From Clostridia bacterium (GTDB lineage Bacteria; Bacillota; Clostridia; TANB77; CAG-508), in contig JARHYK010000014.1 of assembly GCA_029258515.1 (NCBI GenBank), positions 124,001-188,000 on the forward strand: a stretch of 64,000 nucleotides of DNA. The letters are read 5' to 3'. The first letter of the stretch is position 1. Each line of letters starts with the position of its first letter. The notes beneath the pieces were generated by a model. The model was not told the DNA's origin, did no database searches, and saw only the letters and a list, made by a program, of their open reading frames with translations. Positions 9,451 to 16,056 of this stretch are shown one piece after another. Both the position numbers and the translations under genes were made by a program.

Positions 9451-9708
9451 TTATAATTGCGCAATAAGAATTGTTTTACTTAATGCATTTCTTATCTTAT
9501 TCTTTTCTTTAAATGGAATTTTCCAACTTGCACCTGTTATCAAATTATCTATTGTATATGTTGATGTTGGATTTCCTAATTTATTAATTAATCTTTCTAT
9601 TACTGATTTTCTTGAAGAATATATTGTTAGAGTCTTAGCTTGATAATCAATATTTATAATTGATTCTTGTTCTTCTAAACAAGTATTATAATATTTCAAA
9701 TTTTTCAC
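9451..9708 (-). CDS. Hypothetical protein
   Basis: About 82-85 residues starting at a GTG (9708) or, with better ribosome spacing (AAAGGTG), a TTG at 9699. It contains an alternating strand-helix pattern (IINIDYQAKTLTIYSSRKSVIERLINKLG). I do not recognise it. Its upstream region carries the palindromic repeats at 9724-9899, so it may be the regulated gene. Confidence 0.55.
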   Translation of the reverse strand: MKNLKYYNTCLEEQESIINIDYQAKTLTIYSSRKSVIERLINKLGNPTSTYTIDNLITGASWKIPFKEKNKIRNALSKTILIAQL

Positions 9709-9723
9709 CTTTCTTTCTTTTAG

Positions 9724-9899
9724 CTAGTACATTTTTACACACTAGAAGTATGTTGTTTTACATACTACCAATTAATTATGATATTTCTACAGTATGTTAT
9801 TTTACATTCACTGTTTTTGGCTTATTCCTAATATTTCAAGGAAATTCTTATTTTATAATGTTTTTAAATTTTATTCTTATAGTATGTGATTTTACATAT
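9724..9899. repeat. Three to four palindromic repeats (GTATGT-N6-ACATAC type)
   Basis: AGTATGTTGTTTTACATACT at 9747-9766, AGTATGTTATTTTACATTC at 9791-9809 and AGTATGTGATTTTACATATC at 9881-9900, with a weaker TAGTACA-TTTTTACACACTA at 9724-9745. Each is an imperfect dyad with half-sites GTATGT and ACATAC. The spacing is irregular (44 and 90 bp). Possible binding sites for a replication initiator or regulator. Confidence 0.6.
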
Positions 9900-9939
9900 C
9901 CTTTATATTATTACCATATAATAAGATAAAATTGTTACT

Positions 9940-10363
9940 TTATAGCTTACCAGCTCTTTTGTCTTGTATTGGAATAGAAAAATTATCTATTACATATAAT
10001 TTCCAATTATCCGAAAAACCATAAATATTTGCACTTCTTGTAAAATATCCATTTATTATTTGTCTAATAAAGCCATTAGTTATTAATTTATCAATATCTT
10101 TTCTAAAAGTTCTTAAGTCTGAATATAATGTTAAAGCTTCTTTTTTTGGAATTGATATATTATTTTCATTGGTTTCCAAAGTTTTTGTATTTACCGTAAA
10201 CTTTGATTTTAAATATAAATATAATCCGTTGTTGTCTTAAAGATAAATCACACCAAGCTTTTGATTTTTGCATATCTCTGCAAATTTTTGTAAAATCATA
10301 CTTTTGATTTTGACTTTCAAATTTGTAATTTATTGGTAGCTTTAATTTATTAGCTTTTTTCAT
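9940..10363 (-). CDS. Winged-helix element protein, read through a +1 shift at CGG
   Basis: Codon 46 from ATG 10363 is CGG (10226-10228). Zero-frame reading ends soon after in an unrelated tail. Skipping the C turns LRQQ-R-IIF into LRQQG|LYLYLKSKF and continues to the frame of NENNISIPKKEAL and onward to 9940. The joined 140-residue product looks like the small helical proteins of Firmicute elements that carry a wHTH-like core (KAWCDLSLRQQG... FRKDIDKLITNGFI). Function unknown; a role in element replication or control is inference. Confidence 0.72.
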
Positions 10364-10501
10364 TTAATCACCTACTTTTAAATATTGCTATTTCTAATAA
10401 AATAAAGTATAATAATACAAATAGCTTATGTAGGTTATTATATAGAAGTGGTATTTTATTTAGTTTTTGAAGTCTTATAAAATCCACTTTTTTTCTTTAT
10501 G

Positions 10502-10739
10502 TCATACATTTTGTGCCACCTCACTTTTAAATGATTTTATCTTTACCTCATAATTATCATTTTGAACACTTTTTATTTCTTGATTTTGTATCCATAAATC
10601 AATACTCGATTTTTTAAAGAATAATCTATTGCCGTATTCTATAATGTAGTATTGACTTACTTCGTACTAAATTTCTTACACCTGAAATACTACATTTTAG
10701 GTATGTTGAAACTTCTTGGATATTAAATGTTTCGTTCAT
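10502..10739 (-). CDS. Excisionase (Xis-like, MerR/HTH_17 type), read through a +1 shift at CGG
   Basis: A DNA-bending factor for element excision. It starts MNETFNIQEVSTYLKCSISG, the helix-turn-helix of Xis proteins, with an AGAGGTG ribosome site. Codon 36 is CGG (10632-10634), followed at once by a stop. Skipping C gives YRIG|NRLFFKKSSIDLWIQNQEI, the normal C-terminal wing of this family, ending at TGA 10502. The total length of 238 nt fits one extra base. Overlaps or abuts the HTH gene at 10741, so the two are co-transcribed. Confidence 0.82.
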
Positions 10740-10740
10740 T

Positions 10741-10923
10741 CTATTTCACCTCTTTTTGTAAATCTTTAATAATATTTAATATTGTATTTTTCTTTTCTTT
10801 AGTTAATTCTTTTCTTAACATTTTTGAAAATGTGCTATCTGTAACACCTAATTTTTCCGCTATTTTCCATTTTTTAATATTATTTGTAAATATAGCATTT
10901 CTAATTTCAATATTGTTTTGCAC
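10741..10923 (-). CDS. Small helix-turn-helix protein
   Basis: 60 residues; GTG start with GGAGGTG upstream. It contains an HTH core IAEKLGVTDSTFSKMLRKEL like Cro/XRE-type element regulators. First gene of the leftward operon with the excisionase, divergent from the repressor at 11076. Likely controls the lysogeny-like switch of the element. Confidence 0.7.
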   Translation of the reverse strand: MQNNIEIRNAIFTNNIKKWKIAEKLGVTDSTFSKMLRKELTKEKKNTILNIIKDLQKEVK

Positions 10924-10967
10924 AGCTTTTCACCTCCTTTATTAAATCAAGAAATTACTTGTCGTTA

Positions 10968-11023
10968 TTGACTTTAATTTCTTTCTATGTTATTATAATA
11001 GCAATAAGTTTTACTAAAGTCAA
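10968..11023. promoter_or_regulatory. Face-to-face overlapping promoters of the element switch
   Basis: Plus strand: TTGACT at 10968-10973, 17-bp spacer, TATTAT at 10991-10996. Minus strand: TTGACT at 11023-11018, 17-bp spacer, TATTAT at 11000-10995. The two -10 boxes overlap, and a 10-bp inverted repeat (ATTGACTTTA/TAAAGTCAAT) frames them. The rightward one serves the repressor, the leftward one the HTH-Xis operon, so only one could fire at a time. Confidence 0.75.
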
Positions 11024-11075
11024 TAAAGCTAAAATACGTTGTAGAATTAATTATGAAGGAGGAAATTTCTCAAAT

Positions 11076-11900
11076 ATGATAGAGTTTAAAGATAGATTAA
11101 AAGAGTTAATGAAAGAATATAATTTATCCCCAGAAAAACTAGAAGATAATTTAAAAAAATTTTCAAAAGATACAAAAAAGGATTGTAATATATCTAGAAA
11201 TACAATTAGAAACTATTTAAAAGGTAATACTCCACCTAAAAGTTTTGAAAGAATCGAAGATTTAGCACGTTATTTTAATGTTTCGACTGATTATATTCAA
11301 GGCTTAACGGATGAGCCATCAACAGATGTTAAAGTAAAAGAGATATATGCGAAATATGGTTTAACTGAAGAAAATTTAAAACATCTAGAAACCTATAAAA
11401 AAGATAAACTTTTATCGATTACCATTAAAACTATTTTGAACGATGAAACTTTTATAAAAAATTTATCTGCTTATTTAATAAATAGTAATTTAACTAAATA
11501 TCTTGATAAAAATGAAAAAATGGCTTCTGCTTTTAGATTTACAATACCTTTTCCTAGTGAACTAGATAACTCAAAATATACTTTTTATGATATTTTAGAG
11601 TCGCTAATAAATCTCAATAAGTCTATTGGAGAAAATATTCATTCTATTGTTAAAAAAAATCCTGATTTACTTTTTGAATATGTCAATTATATTACTGAAA
11701 AATCAATTAGTGATGTTCCATTAGAAGAGCTTGGAAAATCTATTCAAATGAGTGACCAGGAAGAAAAAGAGGCAATGAAGGATTATTATAATTCTGAACA
11801 ATACAAGATTGATGAAAAATTTAAAAACGAATATAATAAATTTATAAAAACAAAACAAGAATGTGAAAAAAATGAGTGTAAAGGAACTAGAAAGAAATAA
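11076..11900 (+). CDS. XRE-family repressor of the element
   Basis: 274 residues from the ATG at 11076, which has GAAGGAGG 12 bases before; an upstream in-frame extension to 10959 lies over the promoter switch and is not favoured. N-terminal XRE helix-turn-helix (RNTIRNYLKGNTPPKSFERIEDLARYFNVSTDYIQG, residues ~45-85), long helical C-terminal region. Overlaps the integrase start by 38 bases, indicating one operon. Expected to repress the leftward excision genes. Confidence 0.85.
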   Translation: MIEFKDRLKELMKEYNLSPEKLEDNLKKFSKDTKKDCNISRNTIRNYLKGNTPPKSFERIEDLARYFNVSTDYIQGLTDEPSTDVKVKEIYAKYGLTEENLKHLETYKKDKLLSITIKTILNDETFIKNLSAYLINSNLTKYLDKNEKMASAFRFTIPFPSELDNSKYTFYDILESLINLNKSIGENIHSIVKKNPDLLFEYVNYITEKSISDVPLEELGKSIQMSDQEEKEAMKDYYNSEQYKIDEKFKNEYNKFIKTKQECEKNECKGTRKK

Positions 11901-12996
11901 AAAATATAAAATAACTGTTGCTATTGGATATAACGGAAATAAAAGAATAAATCACTATGAAACATTTTATGGTGGAAAAAAAGAAGCTATATTAAGAGAA
12001 AATGAAATAAAAATGCAAATTAAAGATAATTCTTTTGTAAATAAATCAAGAATTACAATGAAAGAGTTACTTGAAGAATGGCTTAAATATTCAAAAAATA
12101 TATGGTCACCTAAAACTTATGTCGCAAATGTACATTGGTGTGATGTTATAAGTAAATCTATTGGTCATATAAAATTACAAGATATAAATGTCAAAATATT
12201 AGAAGATTTTTATAGGGATATAAGGGAAAATACAAATTATTCTGATAAAACAATACAACACTTTTATACAATAATATCTACATCATTAAAAAGGGCTATT
12301 ATATGGGGATATATAAAAAATAATCCTAATTCATATATTGAAAAACCTAAAGTTAGAAAAAAAGAAATAGAATGTTATTCTCCTGAAGAAGTGGAATCTC
12401 TTTTAAGTGTTTTACCAAATGAATGTTTAAAATATCCAGCTATGATATATCTTGCATTAGATAGTGGAGCAAGAAGAGGGGAAATTGTAGGTTTAACTTG
12501 GAATGATGTTGATTTAACAAAACAAACTTTAGATATAAATAAAAGTGTACAATACACTAAAGAACTGGGAATATTTGAAAAAACTACTAAAACACAAACT
12601 AGTGATAGAATTATTTATTTATCTAATAAAACAATAGAAGTTTTAAAAGAATATAAAAAGGAACAACTAGAAAACAAATTAAAACTTGGTAGTAAATGGC
12701 AAAATTCAAATAGAATCTTTACAAATTCATTTGGTGGAACAATGCACCCTGATACACCTTCAAAAATATTTGATAAAATAATAAAAAAGTACAATTTAAA
12801 AAGAATATCATTTCACGGTTTAAGACATACAAGTATTTCTTTACAAATATCACAGGGAATTCAATCTCAAATTATTTCTAAAAGAGCAGGGCATTCAAGT
12901 GTTTCAACAACACATTCAATATATTCGCATTTCTTTGATAATGAGTTTAAAGAAGTTGCTAATACAATGAATAATATTTTATCAATGAAAGCATAA
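11863..12996 (+). CDS. int: Tyrosine integrase of the tRNA-fMet element
   Basis: 377 residues. An N-terminal arm-binding domain (YKITVAIGYNGNKRINHYETF), a SAM-like core-binding domain (residues ~65-155) and a catalytic domain with Arg in GARRGEI, His-x-x-Arg in FHGLRHTSI, His in GHSSVSTT and the tyrosine in SIYSHF. It ends 147 bp before the tRNA-fMet gene it targets, with three arm-type repeats in between. A start at ATG 11872 (MSVKELERNKK) is also possible. CGG triplets are present but out of frame. Confidence 0.93.
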   Translation: MKKMSVKELERNKKYKITVAIGYNGNKRINHYETFYGGKKEAILRENEIKMQIKDNSFVNKSRITMKELLEEWLKYSKNIWSPKTYVANVHWCDVISKSIGHIKLQDINVKILEDFYRDIRENTNYSDKTIQHFYTIISTSLKRAIIWGYIKNNPNSYIEKPKVRKKEIECYSPEEVESLLSVLPNECLKYPAMIYLALDSGARRGEIVGLTWNDVDLTKQTLDINKSVQYTKELGIFEKTTKTQTSDRIIYLSNKTIEVLKEYKKEQLENKLKLGSKWQNSNRIFTNSFGGTMHPDTPSKIFDKIIKKYNLKRISFHGLRHTSISLQISQGIQSQIISKRAGHSSVSTTHSIYSHFFDNEFKEVANTMNNILSMKA

Positions 12997-13060
12997 AAAT
13001 TGAAGAGGATTTCATCTCTTCTTTTTAAGTTTATTTTAATAAAAAATATGTAAAAAAATA

Positions 13061-13092
13061 TTTTCGTAGCTTTTTCGTAGCTTTTTCGTAGC
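13061..13092 (+). repeat. Three tandem integrase arm-type sites (right)
   Basis: TTTTCGTAGC repeated at 13061, 13072 and 13083 with an 11-bp period, about one helical turn, between the integrase stop and the tRNA. One copy also occurs at 7895 near the other end. The pattern fits arm sites of a lambda/Tn916-type integrase. Confidence 0.7.
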
Positions 13093-13142
13093 TTTTTTAC
13101 TCAAACATAAAAATAAGCAAGTCATAAAAGACTTGCTATTGC

Positions 13143-13218
13143 TGGTTGCGGGGGATAGACTCGAACTATCGACCTTTGGGTTATGAGCCCAACGAGCTGC
13201 CAACTGCTCCACCCCGCG
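13143..13218 (-). tRNA. Initiator tRNA-fMet(CAT)
   Basis: Full cloverleaf on the minus strand with encoded CCA. It has the C1-A72 mismatch (5' CGCGGGG, 3' CCCCGCA) and the three G-C pairs of the anticodon stem (GGG...CCC) that define initiator tRNA. Anticodon CAT. Serves as the integration site of the 5.4-kb element; its 3' half was likely supplied by the element (see the att copy at 7735). Confidence 0.95.
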
Positions 13219-13470
13219 ATATATAATTATTTTATTCATAAAAATTTATTTTATAACTAATTTTTATGAATTTGTTAAAATTTTGAGTAATTATTAATTA
13301 ATCACTTCTTGATAAGTATATTCTTTTATCGTTGATTTGTCAATAGATTTTGTGAATTTTTTAAAATAACTTCTATCTTTTTTCAATTATACAAGGTTAT
13401 TTATATTTATTTTTATTTTCCTATTGACTTTTTATTTGTTTTATGATAATATATAAACGTTCTATGTTAT

Positions 13471-13547
<77 letters not shown>

Positions 13548-13557
13548 TAATTAGATA

Positions 13558-13605
13558 CAAAAAAGTTTTATAGGTAATTTAAATTACTTTATAAAGCTTT
13601 TTTTG
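13558..13605 (+). terminator. Terminator after tRNA-Arg
   Basis: Inverted repeat AAAAAGTTTTATAGGTAATT / AATTACTTTATAAAGCTTTTT with small mismatches and a T run. Confidence 0.7.
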
Positions 13606-14046
13606 TTTTTCCTATTTTTATTTTTTCACTTTTTTCTTTTATTTTTTATTAATTATTTTTTTTAATTCTATTTTCATATATTTTTTTATTTTGATTCTAA
13701 ATAAAGTCTTATTGATATATCTTGTTTTTTATTTTCGCTTTCAAATATTGTTTTGTTAATTTTTTCATATTTTTTATATTTTTATTCGTTATATTAATAA
13801 TGTTTTTTTATTTCTATTAATATATGATTTTTTTCTTAGTTTATTTTTTCCATTTTTTTGTTAGTATATTTTTAGTTTTACTTTATATAACTAATAGTAT
13901 AACTTTATTTTTTATGATTTTATCTTGTTTTCTTTATGATGATTGATTTTTTTTATTTGTTTTGTTTTTTTCTTTTCTCATTTTAAGTTTGTTCAATGTT
14001 AACTATGGAATTGATATACTTATTTATATTCTAGTGGAGGTGTATT
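13606..14046. other. Very AT-rich intergenic region
   Basis: About 440 bases dominated by T and A homopolymers. No ORF with a ribosome site, tRNA or hairpin is seen apart from the promoter region of the XRE gene (GTGGAGGTG ribosome site at its end). Confidence 0.5.
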
Positions 14047-14385
14047 ATGGCAGATAATAAAAAATCAAATATTGATTCTTCTATAGGTAAAATCTTTAAA
14101 TCTTATAGAAAAATGCAACATCTAACTCAAGAAAAAATGGCAGAAAAACTTGATATTTCTGAAAAATATATTTCTAGATTTGAAAATGGAAATAGTGGAG
14201 TTAAATTAGAAACTTTAGTTAATTATATGAATATTTTAGGAATTGCTCCTAATGTGGTTTTTAAGGAGTTAATGACTAATCCAACAGTAAAAGCTCAAGT
14301 TGATTTGTCAGATAAAATAAGTGAATTGTCAGAAGAAAAGTTGAAATTTTTAAATACTTTTTTAGATGAATTAATGTTATTATAA
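14047..14385 (+). CDS. XRE-family transcriptional regulator
   Basis: 112 residues. HTH_3 domain at about 14-70 (FKSYRKMQHLTQEKMAEKLDISEKYISRFENG), short helical tail. Ribosome site GGAGGTG. Stands alone, followed by a bidirectional terminator shared with the convergent aminopeptidase gene. Its target is unknown. Confidence 0.88.
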   Translation: MADNKKSNIDSSIGKIFKSYRKMQHLTQEKMAEKLDISEKYISRFENGNSGVKLETLVNYMNILGIAPNVVFKELMTNPTVKAQVDLSDKISELSEEKLKFLNTFLDELMLL

Positions 14386-14387
14386 AA

Positions 14388-14419
14388 TAAAAAACTATGT
14401 AGTTGTACATAGTTTTTTT
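14388..14419. terminator. Bidirectional terminator
   Basis: Stem AAAAAACTATGTA / TACATAGTTTTTT with a GTTG loop, between the convergent XRE and M18 genes. Confidence 0.85.
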
Positions 14420-14424
14420 ATTTT

Positions 14425-15825
14425 TTATTCTTTCCAAAATGTTTCGTATGTTTTATATGCTGAATATATATCATATTTGCTTGTTACTTCATATGGTGAG
14501 TGCATTGAAAGCACAGGAACTCCACAGTCTATTACATCTGTTCCTTTGTTTGCTAGGATGTATGCTATTGTTCCTCCTCCTCCAATATCTACTTTTCCTA
14601 ATTCTGTTATTTGATATTTGATTTCATTTTTTTCTAATATATTTCTTACCCATGCAACATATTCTGCATTTGCATCTGATGCTCCTGATTTTCCTCTTGC
14701 TCCTGTATATTTATTTAATGTTATACCTCTTCCTAAATATCCTGCATTTAGTGAATCTGATACTTGAGCATATATTGGATCATATCCTGCATCTACATCA
14801 GATGATAACATTTTTGAAAAACAAAATACTTTGTCTAATAAATTTGGTTTATTTATTCCTAATTTATTTAGTATTTCTGATACAAAGAAATCAAACATAT
14901 GTGATTCCATTCCAGTATTACCCATACTTCCTATTTCTTCTTTATCTGATAAAATGCATATTGCTGTATTTTTTACATTTTCCAATCCCATCATTGCTGC
15001 TAAAGATGTATATGCACATACTTTATCATCTTGTCCATAGGCTGCCACCATGCTATTGTCAAATCCTAATGTTCTTGCTCTAAATGCTGGTACTAATTCT
15101 AGTTCTGCACTCATGAAGTCTGTTTCTGTTATTCCGTATTTTTGATTTAATAAATTTAATATATTTAATTTGACTTTTTCTTGTACTTTTTCATCATCAT
15201 ATGGGATACTTCCTATTAATAGTTTTAAATCTTCTCCATCTATTCCATTCTTTAGCTTTTTCTCCATTTGGTCTTGCGCTAGATGTGGTAATAGATCTGT
15301 TATTGTAAATATTGGATCTTCTTCTTTTTCTCCTATATTCACTTCTATTTTTTCTCCTGTTGTTTTAACTATTACTCCATGTAGGCTTAATGGTATTGTA
15401 GTCCATTGATATTTTTTTATTCCTCCATAATAGTGTGTTTTAAAATATGCAAATCCTCCTTCTTCTCCTACTGGATTTGGTTTTAAGTCTAATCTTGGTG
15501 AGTCTACATGTGAACCTATTATATGCATTCCATCTTCTTCAATGTTGTTTTCTCCTATTACTGCTAAGTACATACTTTTTTCTCTGTTTATAAAGTATAT
15601 TTTATCTCCTGGTCTTAATTCTTGTTTATTCATTATATCTGTAAATCCATTTTCATCTGCTAGTTTTTTTGCTTCTTTTATAAATTCTCTTTCTGTTTTT
15701 GCTTTATTTAAAAATGCCATATATTTATCTGATACTTTTAGTATTTCTTCTTTTTTACCTTCTTCTAAATTTTCCCAGCCACATTCTCTTTTTGTAAATA
15801 ATTTTTCTTTTAAATTCTCACTCAT
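14425..15825 (-). CDS. M18-family aminopeptidase
   Basis: 466 residues. A two-zinc cytosolic aminopeptidase removing acidic or neutral N-terminal residues. Metal and catalytic positions are seen in GSHVDSPRLDLKPNP (His-x-Asp), DKEEIGSMG (Glu-Glu), LSSDVDAGYDP (Asp) and VLSMHSPYE (final His). The length matches the family (430-480). Start ATG 15825 has a GGAAGGAA ribosome site. Confidence 0.94.
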   Translation of the reverse strand: MSENLKEKLFTKRECGWENLEEGKKEEILKVSDKYMAFLNKAKTEREFIKEAKKLADENGFTDIMNKQELRPGDKIYFINREKSMYLAVIGENNIEEDGMHIIGSHVDSPRLDLKPNPVGEEGGFAYFKTHYYGGIKKYQWTTIPLSLHGVIVKTTGEKIEVNIGEKEEDPIFTITDLLPHLAQDQMEKKLKNGIDGEDLKLLIGSIPYDDEKVQEKVKLNILNLLNQKYGITETDFMSAELELVPAFRARTLGFDNSMVAAYGQDDKVCAYTSLAAMMGLENVKNTAICILSDKEEIGSMGNTGMESHMFDFFVSEILNKLGINKPNLLDKVFCFSKMLSSDVDAGYDPIYAQVSDSLNAGYLGRGITLNKYTGARGKSGASDANAEYVAWVRNILEKNEIKYQITELGKVDIGGGGTIAYILANKGTDVIDCGVPVLSMHSPYEVTSKYDIYSAYKTYETFWKE

Positions 15826-15907
15826 TTTTTTCCTTCCTTTCCTTTTTATTTTGTGCCAGTTTACTTGTTTTATTCAATTTATGTTGTTAGTATATCATAA
15901 AAAATAT

Positions 15908-16052
15908 AAAAAATCACTTTCTTTTTTAAAAAAGTGATTTTTTATTGACTTAACTTAGTTTTTTTGCTAAAATTTATTTATAAATCATATATTTATATGT
16001 TTATATTTATTGTTTATTGAACTAGATTTCTTCTAAAAAGCAATCTAGTTCG
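15908..16052 (+). other. Two hairpins in the M18/deaminase intergenic region
   Basis: An A/T-flanked stem AATCACTTT/AAAGTGATT (15911-15940) and a 10-bp stem GAACTAGATT/AATCTAGTTC (16019-16051) followed by GTTTTTT on the plus strand. Both flanking genes are on the minus strand, so a plus-strand terminator here hints at an unlisted short plus-strand transcript, perhaps a small RNA. Low confidence. Confidence 0.3.
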
Positions 16053-16056
16053 TTTT

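Noticed and set aside
10959-11075. N-terminal extension of the XRE repressor
   Set aside because: It overlies the divergent promoter pair and the ribosome site before ATG 11076.
13558-14046. CRISPR or tandem repeat array in the AT-rich spacer
   Set aside because: Only low-complexity T/A runs; no regular repeat-spacer pattern was seen here or elsewhere in the window.
15908-16052. Riboswitch upstream of the M18 gene
   Set aside because: Only simple hairpins are seen, without a recognisable aptamer core.
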